From: Melanocharis versteri | Taxonomy: Eukaryota > Chordata > Aves > Passeriformes > Melanocharitidae | Assembly (NCBI GenBank): GCA_013397845.1 | Contig: VZTG01006037.1 | Coordinates: forward strand, 1,468,481-1,532,480 | Reading direction: 5' to 3' | DNA: 64,000 nucleotides | Shown: positions 1 to 12,900 of the stretch, one piece after another | How positions within the stretch are numbered: the first letter of the stretch is position 1 | Layout: each line of letters starts with the position of its first letter | The notes under the pieces: generated by a model | What the model saw: the letters and a program-made list of their open reading frames with translations, nothing else | The model's database searches: none | Told to the model about the DNA's origin: nothing | Translations under genes and position numbers: made by a program

Positions 1-3000
1 CCCCACTGATGTGTTCCTATTCTGATCCAGACAGACTCCATTCGGCAAAGTACTGAGCAGGGAGAGGCACTGCTCGGTCAAGTACTTACCTTCTACTGCA
101 GAAAGCCTGAGCTTTCTACATGGAAACAATTAAGATTTACACCTAAACCCTAATTCATTGAGCACTAGGCTAAAATCCTGTTGACTGAGGCTACCATGAA
201 CCTGTATTCCACAGTGACCATCACAGAAGCCTGCAGAATACCACAGTATTACTATGTGGTCTGGGAAACTTCCTACTGCAAAGTGACACCACAGGATTTT
301 TATAGAAAACTTCAGCTAGATGTGACCTGGTGCCTCCTAGGTGTGAACATACATCATACTAAGTTTCCCAAAGTGAACATTTCCCTGTAGCATCTGTATT
401 TAACACACATCCCTGGGCAAGGAAAGCACACAATTAAAATCATGTTTTGGCCCCAACCATGTTGTGAGGAGTCACTGACACCACGGCAGTGCAGGGGAAA
501 CTGTTGCATGATGACACACCAGCTCCACAATCCACCTATATATACCACATTGGCCTGTGATTCCTAAAATAAAGCAGCTCCAACAACCCAAAGCACTGTT
601 TAAATTACCACTCTTACCAATCACTAATCCTACCATTTGAACTGCTTGTGCTAATCAGCTACTGTATTAATAAGCATGAGGAAGGAAAAAAAAAAACTCC
701 ACACTGGCTAATTTCATCCTAAGCATTTAAAAAAGGAATACTGAGTCTGTCAGGTAGTTGCACTGAAAATATACTTCACCACCTGCTAGCTGAAATATTG
801 CTTTTATGGATTTATATTGTATTAAAAGGTCACTGCTGTTTAAGTCTTAAACAGTTTTAATCATTCTAAAAGTCTCTTAACAGTAAGAAAAGGAAGCTCA
901 GAACAAACAGCAGCAGGGATTCTAATTAAAAGGGCCAATTCATCTAATTTTATTTGGGGTTAATTATTCAGGATTCACTCTCTGATGTGTAAGGAATAGC
1001 AATTAGTAATTTTAGTGATTTGAGGAACATTGGAGGTGTAATCAGTTAAAATGAGTGAGTGTTTACAACACAAGATGTTGAATTAGTTTCTCCCAGCTGG
1101 AGAACAGGAACATTAGTCCCCTACAGTTCAGGACTATGAATCGCAGTCCTGCTTAAAATATTCTCTTTAAACTGAAAAAAAACCCAAACCACCACACGCC
1201 AACAATCATCTGGTAATTTTGTTTACTACATGGAAAGTCAATAGGAAACATGTACCATGGCAGCTTATGCATCCTCACCTCCACCTCCACCCTGCCATCC
1301 AACTATTTAGACCCCTGGGATTCACTGGAAACAATTCCCAGCAATTTTCCTATCTACACAACTCCAGTCAGACTACCACCTTCTTGCCACACTGCCTTTC
1401 ACCACAGCTGTCTGAGATAATGGAAGAAGCAGCCTGTGAAACTTTGAAATGTTAATTAACCTCAGTGGTTAAATATACAGAGGAAAAATGACCATGCGAT
1501 TAACTTAAAACCTCTAGGTACAATTCCTCCTGCAAATGCAAATCCAAAATAGCTCTGCTGGAATCACTCTGGACTTCTTCCAGTGTTACTAGAGCCAGAA
1601 TAAGGTACTAAAGCTTTCTGGAGAAGCAGATGAGACTCTGGTGGGGACAGAGGAGCCATGTGGGAGAGTGCCAGCAGAGAGATCCAGCGCTGGCTGCTTT
1701 GACATTTGGGTCTGAGCTGAGGCAGCAGTTCAAAAGCCATTTTTTACTCCCTCTCAAGAGGTAACTGGGTTTTACCACCATTGAGCCATAGCCAGTGGGG
1801 TTGGAGCTGGACCCCTTGCAAGTTTGTGCCCACAAGTTTGTGACTGTCAAAAGGAGTGGCACTAGCACACCACGCCAGGCTCACTGCAAGTGATGCAGCT
1901 TTTAATGAGCAACTTAATTTAGTACAAACAGACGCTGACTTTAGTGTCGTGTACACAGAGCTTTCACTCCTGCTCTGGTCACCAACGTGGGAAATCCCCT
2001 CCACCCCTGGTGTTCACGTCAGAACTCACTGACCTCCCTCTCAAAACAGCCCAAGGGCAGTAATTAGCACGAGGGTAGGAGATGAGGGTTCAGTTCCCCA
2101 AATTATGCAAAATCTCAGCTGCTTCACCACAGTGGATGCCCCTCATTGTGAAAACAGTGGGTTTTTTGATGAGCCTGTGTTTCCATTCAGCTGGTGGCTG
2201 TGGATACCAAGTGCCATCCTCCCTAGCAAATCCCAGCCAATGCTCCTGCAGCCCCAGTGGTGGCAGGGAGGGGCAGGCAGGTACAACCCACTGCTGGATT
2301 GTCCTCCCACATGCGCATCAGCTGAGCTTCCTACACATCAGGCTTACAACACACAAAGCACAAAGCCATCGACAGAAGGCTGCATTTTGATCTTTAGCTT
2401 ATTTTTTCATCTAACTGTGGGGCAGAGCACTCCATCTAATGCCCCACACCAACCCCTCTGCCATAGACATGACTTGTGGAAAACACAGCAGTCCTTTACT
2501 AAAGCTCAGCAAAGGACTAAAGTTGAACTGATGCAAGAAACAGTTCATGGAACTTTAAAACTTTAATAAAAACCTGTGCTAAAATAGGAGGTGGAAGAAG
2601 AACCGTAAGATTTAACAAAAAAGCTCTAAGCACTCTTCCCTGTCATAGACTTCTATTAGGACATTGGGGATGTCACTGTGCCTCTGTCCACTGGCACAAA
2701 GAGCTTTCCTTTGCCTTCTCTGCAGTGTTTATTTGCAGAAGTGATCATGAAGTTCATCTTACTCGTGCAACAATTAGTACAATAAGATCTCCCTTTCAGC
2801 TGCAGCTGCTCAGATCCAGTAACAGGGACAAAAGTAGTTCTGAATGATTTTTTTTAAACGTGACAGAAAGCAATCTGCTAAGAGGGAGAGATTTCCACAT
2901 AAACAAGTGAAAATCAGGGCATCTAAGTCAGAAGAGCAAACCCTGTCCTGGAGAGGAAATGGGCTGCATTCCGCGTACCATCCTTCTCCTCTGAGAGTGA

Positions 3001-4227
3001 AGGGTCCATGAAACAACGCAACAAGGGAAACATCACCTCACTCAGAACAAAACTGGAACAGGTTATCTATTTGTTTATTAGATTACGGTGTTGAACTCAT
3101 TTGTTCATCACTAAGAGCTCCTGACAAGAGCTGACATACGCATTAATTTACTAAAGAGGGCTGTTGTGAAGGAGTAGAAAAAATGAGCTACGCCACTGGA
3201 TTAGGACCTCATTTTCCCCGGCTGCTGCTGCAAAGCACAGTGAAAGTGAGTCTGTTTATTTGGTCAGCCTTCTCCCCTGAGGCAGCAGACAGGGAAGATG
3301 GGGACCATGTCCTTCAGACACAACCTATCTTATCTTAAACGAAACCCTCTCTGTCCCTGGTGATGAAATACAAAACACTGCACAGATCACAAAAAAAAAA
3401 CATCACCCAGAGCTCTTCACTGCCAAGGGACTTCCTCAAGTTTTGGAAGCTGCAGCCAACAGTTTTAAGCAATGTTGGATTTATCTTTGCCTATGCCTGT
3501 TTTTGTATTGTTTTCCCATTCTGGGGGCGAGTTGCAATCTGAGCAGTCAGAGGAAACCCATGTGCTGCAGCCTTGGCTTGAGCCTCAGTCAGCAGTGGCC
3601 TGTGCTGCAGAACATCTGGAAGTGCTGGATCCATTCTCTCGCCCAGCATGCAAAGGAGAGGGACAACAAAACCCACTGCCATAAGCAGACCATCCCTGGA
3701 GGAGGGGGTCATCCTCCCTGCAAGCTGTTCTCTTCACTGAGTCTTCTGCTCCTGGTTTGAGAGACTGGAGCAAAACCACCAAGAGGGAAAGGCGAGTGCA
3801 GTGCCCAGATGAGCTGATCAAACAAATCCCCATGGACTGGTTTTCAAACTGGGTCATTCAGTTCCTCCCATCCTCTTTGCCACCCCTCCCTATGTCACAC
3901 TTACAAACATCCAGACTTGGAAGATGAAAGCAAAATGTGTCTCCATCAGATGTACCTCAGTTCACTGTTTACACCAACACAAACAGCACTGGCTTTCTTC
4001 CTTCCACTGCAGTTAGTCAGTGCTACTGGGGAGCAGAAAAGCATCTAGATTTTCTTTCTGCTATAAAATTAATTGCCTTCTAATTCACTGGTGTAACAGT
4101 TGAATAGTAAATTACATCCTTAATCCCTGAAGATAATTTAAGATAAAATTCAATGTTAGATACACAGAATTCACCTCTATCATATTTTTTTCAAAATAAA
4201 TAGCAATGCTCCATATCCAAATTTATG
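1..4227. other. Intronic DNA, no gene recognised
   Basis: No recognisable exon or repeat family. The largest open frame (2105-2566, + strand) encodes 153 residues without any recognised domain. Positions 700-1060 are AT-rich with many TAAT-type cores and few repeats, and could be a conserved non-coding element; this is an impression only. Confidence 0.6.
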
Positions 4228-4310
4228 TGGTGGACTTGGCAGTGTTAGGTTAATGGCTGGACTTGATGATCTTAAAGATCTTTTCCAGCCTAAACAATTC
4301 TGTGATTCTA
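4228..4310 (+). repeat. CR1 LINE 3'-end fragment
   Basis: The segment reads GGTTAATGGCTGGACTTGAT, then GATCTTAAAGATCTTTTCCA and CTGTGATTCT. This matches the well-known CR1 3' terminus (GGTTGGACTTGATGATCTTA, then AAGGTCTTTTCCAACC and the short ATTCTGTGATT tail). It is heavily 5'-truncated, only the last ~80 bp remaining. The sense strand is plus. Confidence 0.8.
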
Positions 4311-6549
4311 CCTCCATCTATGAATGTATATATACATATATTTATATGGACTGGTGGTGGTTTGGTTCCTTTTGCTGGTACCTACTAGAAATGTCCCATG
4401 TGATCTGGCTAGAACATGGAACAAAAATGGGATTAAAATCAAAAGAAAATAAAAAAGGAGGGTTGTATCTTTCCCTGGGTAGGAGGTGCTACCTGAAGGT
4501 GCTCTACATCCTCTCTACTATACTTCGTGATAACAGAGAAAGTAGAGGAGAAAAACAGATGATGCAGGCTTTCTCTTCTTCGAGATGAATTGTACCCTAA
4601 AACACCGATTCACAAGCTTTCTGTACCATTTTCCAACACACCAAAGTTACTATACACACTTACATGTGCACTTATTGCCACGTTTTGAGCAGAAATGCTT
4701 TAGAATTTACACTTTTGCATAATTCAACAAAGTAACTGGTTAGGAAAGAACACGCTAAACTGACTTTTTAGACAAGTAACTACATGTATTTTTCCATATT
4801 ACACAAAATCTCCTACCATGAACCACCCCATTCTTCTGGCTGGTCAGAGCCCAGAGCACTGTGGTGGGGAAAAGAAGAAGAGAGAGAGCACTGCCCTTCA
4901 GGAGCACCTCAAAATGGGCAAGGAAGAGGTGAATAACAGAGGTACAAAAAGGACTTCCCAAAGAATGAGAATCATACTCCCATTCAGGACACTGATGATA
5001 ACAGAATTCACTCCCTAGAGCGACCTAGGCAGACTGCCTATCCTCAGAATACCAGCGGGGATGAACAGCGGCAGCGTGGTGCTTGTGCTGGTTTTGGGGG
5101 GAACGTGGCTCCCATCTTGCTCTCCCAGCAGGAATGGCCATGACATCGTAGTTACCCAAGCACACATTTCAACCTTCTGACCATTCTGAGAAAGAAATCA
5201 CACCAGCAGTTTTACTGTAACTCTGCTCAGAATACGGTGCCTCCCCTTCAGAGGGAAAGTATTAGGGTCTGGCACCAGCCCAGAGCAACTGAGAGGGTGC
5301 CTTTGCCATAAAACACACCACACCAAAAGCAGGGTCAACTATTTGGTGTAGAGAAACCTGGGTGAGATCGCTCCCAGACTGAATTAAAACTTTTCTCTTT
5401 AAACGACAGAAAACAAATCACTGAAATATTTGTGGATATTGTTAAAAGGAATAATGCGGAAGAAAATTAAAATCCTCTGCTAAGATTGTGGTTTTGTTTG
5501 AAAAGCCAGAGAATTTATTCTTAAAATAAAATGTTGTGGAAAAAAATGGCAACAAATTGTAGTAACATATTGCTACAATTTCTAGGCTGGACTTCGGAAA
5601 TCTCCAGCTTGAGGTTTGGTTTTCCCTCAGAACTGCTATTTGGACAATTTTAGTTAAAAAATTAAATTAGGCTAGGTGGGGAACCTCTCTTGATTTTCTT
5701 TTGTTCTAACTGCTTTTCCAGCTTTGCTGCAGGAGAGTGCAAATCTATCCTTTTCAAATTAATGATTGATCTTCATTCTAAATCTCCACTCCAATATTAA
5801 TAACCTCTCAGAAAACAATTAAAATGGATATATCATTTGAGTGTGTGCTCAGGGAGGAAGAGAAGAGGATAAATCTTCTCTGATGACAAAAGCCTCTGTC
5901 ATACTCAGAGGGCTGCTGATGCCCGTGGTGATGGACAGCAGTTATCACTGTCACACACACATCTCCTCGTGCTTCCACGAGCATGTGCCTGGAGCAGTGA
6001 AGGGCAAGGAGAGAGTGCTTAGCAGCACAGCAGAAGAGGTGATGGTCCATCTCACCACCTAACGAGAACTCCTCCATCAGTGACGTGGAAAGAGCAGGCC
6101 TTTTCCTCCATCAGGCAGAAGATGATGCAAGAAGAATGACTTCCAAACTGACGTTATCAGAAAGTGCAAACAGCCAGAGAGACACCAGGCAGGTTCATTG
6201 CTTGGAAATTATTTTAATGCACATAAATGCCTGGTGTGCTGAGATTCTTTGATGAATCATGAAGCCTACGTCATTCAGAGCTGCTTATCAGCTCTGACAA
6301 TTTTCTAGCCAACGTCTCTACCTTCTCCATGAATCACAGCACACACAGAAGCGTCTCCTCCACGTCCTAAGTGGTGCCCCAGAGCTGAGGGGACTACAAT
6401 TACTCTTTTGCCTTTTTCCAGTCCAAAGCAAAGCAACAGCAAGGTCGTGGTGCTGCTTGACAGTGAGGTGTTTTTACAGCATAACAAGGGGAAAGCACAT
6501 TCTCTGCCCTGGCAAGGGTGCACACAGATATTTAAGGGCGCAGAGTTTT
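4311..6549. other. Intronic DNA, no gene recognised
   Basis: An AT-rich TATATA/CATATA tract lies at about 4325-4350. Positions 5390-5690 are AT-rich, repeat-free and of even complexity, so a candidate conserved non-coding stretch. Nothing coding is recognised. Confidence 0.55.
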
Positions 6550-6998
6550 CAAAGAGGATAGTGAGAGGGCTGGGAACACCCTTCCTATGAAGACAGGCTT
6601 AGTTGTTCAGCCTGGAGAAGAGAAAGCTCCAGGGAGAGTTCAGAACACCTTACAGTACCTAAAGGGGGCCTGCAGGAAGGCAGGGGAGGGACTTTTCACA
6701 AGGGCATGTAGTGGTAGGACAAGGGGGAATGGCTTTAAACTGAAAGAGAGGACTTCTACATTCGATATATAGAAGAAATTCTTTACTGTGAGGGTGTTGA
6801 GGCACTGGCACAGGTTGCCCAGAGAGGTTGTAGACTCCCCCCACCCCTGGAAGTGTTCCAGGCCAGGTTGGATGGGGTTTTGAGCAACCTGGTCTAGTGG
6901 AAGGTGTCCCTGCCTACGGCAGAGGAGGTGGAATGAGATGATCTTTAAGGTTCCTTCCAACCCAAACCATTTGATGATTCTGTGATATGATTCTGTGA
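6550..6998 (+). repeat. CR1 LINE, 3' ~450 bp including C-terminal ORF2 remnant and 3' UTR
   Basis: The segment contains the landmarks of the CR1 3' region in order. First come GTTCAGCCTGGAGAAGAGAA, ACAAGGGGGAATGGCTTTAA and GAAGAAATTCTTTACTGTGA. Next are GAGGCACTGGCACAGGTTGC, TTCCAGGCCAGGTTGGATGG and CAACCTGGTCTAGTGGAAGG. It ends with CCTTCCAACCCAAACCATTT and a TGATTCTGTGATATGATTCT-type tail. Translated, the first half corresponds to the end of the reverse transcriptase ORF but carries frameshifts and stops, so it is a dead 5'-truncated copy. CR1 normally leaves no clear target duplication and I see none. Confidence 0.95.
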
Positions 6999-9900
6999 CC
7001 ATCTTTGGCATAGTGAGACAAACTTGAGTCATGGCCTGAGTGTTCTCCTAGAGAAGAGCAGAAACACCCTCCTTCGGTGTTTACGTGAAACCCAAGAGAA
7101 GCAGGTTTTGAAAACTCACACTGCAATTTTGTAATGCATGACTTGCTGCACGCAGTCATCCAAGGTGACTGCTTTATGCAAAAGCAGAACTCATTCCTAG
7201 AGGATTTAAACAACGACAGTCAGATTTCCCTGATGAAAGACACTCAAGTGAGTAACAATTTCATTTAAAGAGAAAACATGGTATTTTCAGGCACCTGGGC
7301 TGTCAAGAAAACAAGAAGCAATTGAGAATTCATCTCAGAATGTTCTGAAATTGGCCACTATTTATATTTCTACACAAAGGATAAATTTTAGATTTAAAAA
7401 TATAGGCATGACCTAGCTTTAAAATCCAGTAACACATCTGAGCAAAACCTAAATGTGGATGTTGATGATCTTTTAAAGAACAGGATTCTCTGCTTTCACA
7501 AGACTATGAGATTTACTCCATATCCTTATCAGGCAGTCCCTATCACATCATGTCATGCTGATTAGCATCTTGATTGATTAAAATCTTTAATTCCATTGGA
7601 TTTAAAAAGCTAATTTGATAGACACTCATACAAAAGACCAAGGCTGGAGCTGATCACAAGTACAGAATGGGACACTGTGACTGCAGCATTGATATCTGCT
7701 CCTCTCATTCTTCAAAAATGTTGCAGCTAAAATCATCTGGCCTAGAGAGGTAAACAAAGGTGTGTGTCAGGCCAGCCAGCAAAACCTTTCAGGGCTCCAC
7801 AGTCATCATGAGAAAGCAAATAAAACCTACTTTGGCTCTCGTTTACTATATATTTAACATTTGCAAGAGAAAAATCAGATGACTGCTTAAAGCTTGGGAT
7901 GATGCACGCCATATTCAAGCTACTCTTGAGCTTGAAATGTTTAATGTTTTATGCGGTTTGGAAATGGTTTAAATTCCCTGATGAATTTTTCATGCCCATA
8001 CACAATTTAGCCTTTATCAAAAAAATCCTCTTCAATTATGTACTCTGCAGAAATTCTTCAGAAGGATTGGAAGGATTCTAGACACTTTTTTCCCTTTTTT
8101 TTTTTTGTTTACTGTTTTCAGTTTGCTAAGGTCTGTATAAAATACCCTCACTTGGCTATGCCTACTGAAGTTATCCGCGCTTCACCTTTCGTGCTACTCA
8201 CAGAAAATTAACTCCACTTTCTTTCCCTCTCTCTCTCTCTCTCCATGATTTTATTTTTACTGTGGAGAATGGGAAGAGGGGAGAGCACTGGCGTGAGGCT
8301 AAAAAGTTGCAAACCTTCAGATGGACCCAGCTTTTCGCCGTGATGCACCGTGGGGAGCTGCAACTTGGCAGCAGCCGTGGAGCAAAGCCAGGAGAGGGGC
8401 ATCCTCTGGGCAGCAGAGCTGGCAGCAGGCACGTCATTCCCAGCGCAGGAGATGCAGCAGGAAAACAAGCCTAATTAGAGCACTGCCATGTGCCAGCTAT
8501 TCTTGGAGGCAGAACAGCCCCTCAGGAGCTGTTGCAGGAGAGCGAAGCGAGGACAGCCCTCGGACCACTCCAGCCCACGTCAGAGGCATCCCCAGAACAC
8601 AAAGCCATCCTCCCCTGCTCTGTCCTGCCCCCCAGCCCAGGTTAAAGACACTGAACTGCTGCTGCTTTTATTCTCTGAGCACCTTCGTTATGCTGAGCAT
8701 ACATCCCTTAAGGTTCCGGGAATATTAACATAAGCCACCCACAAATATTATTTTAAAGAAGTGATTCCCAGAGTCCTCCTATTTTTGGAGAAGCATCTTA
8801 AAAAAGCTTCCCTAATATACTGGAACAGGCCCCATATTATCTCTTCATGAAAGGAATCCAACTGCTACACTTCTAAATTCACTGGTAAGCAGTTCGGGCT
8901 TCCTTTTATATTGTAAGATTTCCTTCCCATAAGACGCAAGATATATTGCCTCAAGGGAAAAGCTGCTTTATGAAGAGGAAGCTACGTGTGCCAGAATTGT
9001 TCTCTTCCATTATCTGTAACATCCTTTCTCCCTCCCATTGTTTTAATAAAGTTGGTCACCAGCAGAACCTGCAGCAGAAATGCCAATACCCTCAGCAGAG
9101 TATCTACCTGCCAAGAGTCCCAAAGCACATCTGCTGTTCTGCAGCCTTCTTGATGCTCAGAAAACCTGTTTTCTATGCATGCCACATATGCAGTATTAAT
9201 AGAAATGGGACCTTGCTAACAGACTTACTTTTGGCTGTTCCCACCAGAAAAACATTTGAGGAATTGGATGGCTCACCAGTAATCTCCCACCTACATGTAT
9301 TTTTGTAGCATTTCATTGAATAGAAGGATGAAAAGGAAAAAAACCCAAGCAACCAAAAAAAAAAAAAAAAATAGAGGAAACATATTCTGTGGCAATCAGC
9401 ATTACAGGGAGAAAAAATAAAAAAAAAATTAAAAATCTGCTGTCTGATGTTCCTACATGTGATCCAGAGAAACATTCCCCTCCTGCACACACGTGCTTGC
9501 ATGCAGCAGGGGCTCAGTTACACTCTTGAGTTCAAGTGCATTCTTAAATGTTATGTCCCACGGGCCTTCACAAAGCATGTATCAAATATTTGCTGGAATG
9601 CTTTGCTAAGCAAAAGGATTGGTTTATGTACTTTCCCCAAAGATTCTGCTAAAATGAGGCTAAATGGTTGCAGTGGTAGCTCTCAGGAGATCCCCAATTC
9701 TTCCCTGAAGCATTCATTTTGCTAGGATTTCCCTCTTGTACATTCAGCTTTGGGGAATCACTATGGGAAACTGGGAGCAGGGAATTCTCAGTGTTAGAAA
9801 TGATGGTATTGCCCAGGGTACCTAAAGTAACCACAAATCCCTCCCCATTGATTCAGATCCCACCAGGGCCACTGACATCTCTTCAATTTCCATTAAAAAC

Positions 9901-12900
9901 CTCCTCTAGAGGGTATAATCTCCCCAAATTTAAGCAGAGGGAAATCCAGGGTTCCCTCAAATCAGAATCCATTTATTTGGGACAAAAGAAATCTGCTCTC
10001 AGGAGGACTGGAGTTGCTAAAAATAAGCAAATATTCCCAGTGTTTCTGCACTCCTCTCCCTGAAGTGAAATGATCAAGAGGATTAATTTTAGAGTATGTA
10101 CAGTTTTTAAGTGAAAAAACCCAAGCTGCATCTTAGCTTTTAAGCAAAGACCAGATGGAAAGTCTATCATTAGAAATGCCAAAGGGAGAATACACTCAAA
10201 GTTCGCTTCAGGATGGAAAGGTCATTTCTAGTCATCCTTGTTTTAAATGTTCCCAAAAGCACTCAAGCTTTTTGTAATAAGATGGCTTTCTTTTAGTTTA
10301 TCAACTTGATTTCCTTCAAAATAAAATACAAAACTGTCTCCAAAATAAAACAAAAATCACCAAACAACACAAGACAGAAACTTTAAAGGCAGGCGCCAGA
10401 TCTCTTTTTTTTCCTCTCCAAAGCAAAAGAGTCATTAAATTTTTAATGAATTATTGTTTAGTTGACAAGAAATGCCACAAACACAACCTGCTGCTTCCAC
10501 CCAGGGGTGTTTACTCAGAGCTTCACAGGGAGATTCATGAGACAACAGGCAACAGACAACGTGTCAATGGAGTCTGAGAGGCAATGCTTCGTTCATCAGG
10601 TACCAATGTGGATGAAGAACATGTCCAGATGATGAAAAATGGATCAGGTTTCTCCACTGTGTTCAAAGCAACATCCCAAGCCCCCAGGGAAGGCCATGTG
10701 CAGCTGCCCCAGACAAATCCACCAGCCCACCTGCATGGAAAGCACCATTCTACTGGCGCCAAGATCTGAGCAGCTCAGTAAGGACCCCCTTTGGGCTTAA
10801 GACGCCTTCTTAACGTTACTAGCACACACAGGATGACTAGGAAGTGACAAAATTGTGATCAGTGACGTTCACTGGAGTCAATAGGGTGACCTGAAGATAA
10901 TGCTTCCAGCTTTAGTCCACTTGCTAACCCATGAGAGCTACAAGCACACAGCTCCCACTGAGATTCCAGCAGTCCCTGATGTCCACATGCCAGCCAACCA
11001 TGAAACAAACCCCCTGCCCATGAAGATCAGCCACAGCTGAAGGACAGGATGTGAATAAGCCCCCTGTGACACAGCTTCCAAACCTTAACAGGAAAATATT
11101 TAATCGAAGACAGAAAACTCCATTCTCTTGTTTTTCAACAAATATTTAAAAAGTACATCGGTATGTACAGCAATATAAAATTGACATTTTCACAGTAAAC
11201 ACATTTGTGTCCCAGTGCAATTATTCCCAATAAAAAGTGGAGCTACTGGCTAAAGCTAAAAGTGTTTTATTTTCCTTGCAGGCTGTGCCTTTTCTCAGCT
11301 CTAGTGGGCCACCCCTGACAAGAAGTATCTGGCTTCAGGTCTTCCTCTGTACAAATCCTCTCAGAGGAGCCATCTCTGACCTAACCGAGCAGCAACTGGG
11401 CTGTGCAAGTGTCAGAGGGAAATGTGCCCTGCATGAGGGACAAGCAGACAAAACCAAGATTCCATTCTCAAACAGCATGCTAAAGCATTGGGAGCAGCAA
11501 ACAAATGCTTTGTTGTTTCTTGGCCACTTGCAAATGGTGATTATTCCATACCAAATAATTAACAAACAAGGACAGAATCCTCCAAGCTCGCTTTAGAAAT
11601 CTTCTTTTCAAAACACACCCTCATTTTAATCATTTACCGTTTGCAATAGAGACGGAAAAACAAGGAGGTAAGAAATCTGACACGATCAAACCTTCCCTAG
11701 TTCCCACAAATAGACATTCACTGCCTTCCAATAGTCTTGACTAATCATTTTAATAAGTAGTGAAAAGATTTCGCAATTAAATGCTTAGAGAAATAAGATG
11801 CATCTTCCTGCTCCTTCTGATGCCTCATGAGTTTTCCATCTCCTCTCATAAAGAGCTTTCATTACTCTGGGCATGACGGAGCCAGAACTGCTACAAGAGA
11901 AAGCTCTGATTTCAGTTTCATCTCAGCACTGTCCAAATGCCCAGAAACTTCTTCACAGCTCTTGGACCACAGGGGGAAAAAAAGCCAAAAAAAAAAATCA
12001 AAAAAGGGGAGTTTCAGTCCTAAGATCAGAACCACATTTGCTGGACAGGTTTGTCAGAAAAAAACCTTCTGGACTTAGTGTAAACTAAGCATATTTGGTC
12101 AAATAGCAGTAGATCAAACAGACAGGGAGCCTCATAATGCCCTTCCTTCAGCCCCACATTTGTGGTGACAACTGCACTTTGCTCTGATGAAAAGTGACCT
12201 TTAGGCCCTGACATTTAGGTTCAGATTCTCCAACTTGTGTCACCTCCGCCTCCAGTTTCACAGGTCGAATTCAAAACACTTTAAATAGTTGGCAACATTC
12301 ATCAAACATGAGCCCATGTCTTGCCCAACAGAGTCTTAAAATGGAATATTCCCGCTCCACAGTGCCATGCCATGCTGGATGGTCAACTTACACGAGGTAC
12401 TGGATGTGCCATATCTCTTCGGAAAATCAAAATACCAAGCGAAAGCTCATCTCCCGAAATAGTCACCCTGCTACTTTATTTCTCTTTTATTTGTTTCCCT
12501 ACTGCAGTTGCAAAACACACTCTCACTGAGGCAAAAGAGATCATTAGCCAGAGCATTTTCAGATGCAAAGAGGCAGTGCTAAATGTGCACCAGAAACAGG
12601 AATATTATAATGGTCTTCCCACATGAGAAGGCATAAAAAGGCAAATGGACCCTCCACTAGCTTGTTTCCATGATATCTCAGGAAAACACCATATACTCAG
12701 AATGGAGTCATGGTCATTCAGAGATTTCTTGTTTAAAAAGTCCAACTCTGTTTGCAGGGAAATATCTCAGCTGTGGTCATGTATCACATCCTTCGTGTTG
12801 GATTAGCTGCTAAATTTAAAGTATTTTCTATCTATCTAATAAGAATTATTTACTGGCACAGAGAAATGTTTTAAGTATCGTGAGTTTTCAGCTTCAGCCA

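Noticed and set aside
2105..2566. 153-codon plus-strand open frame
   Set aside because: Unrecognised composition, no splice or promoter context, another frame overlaps it on the same strand.
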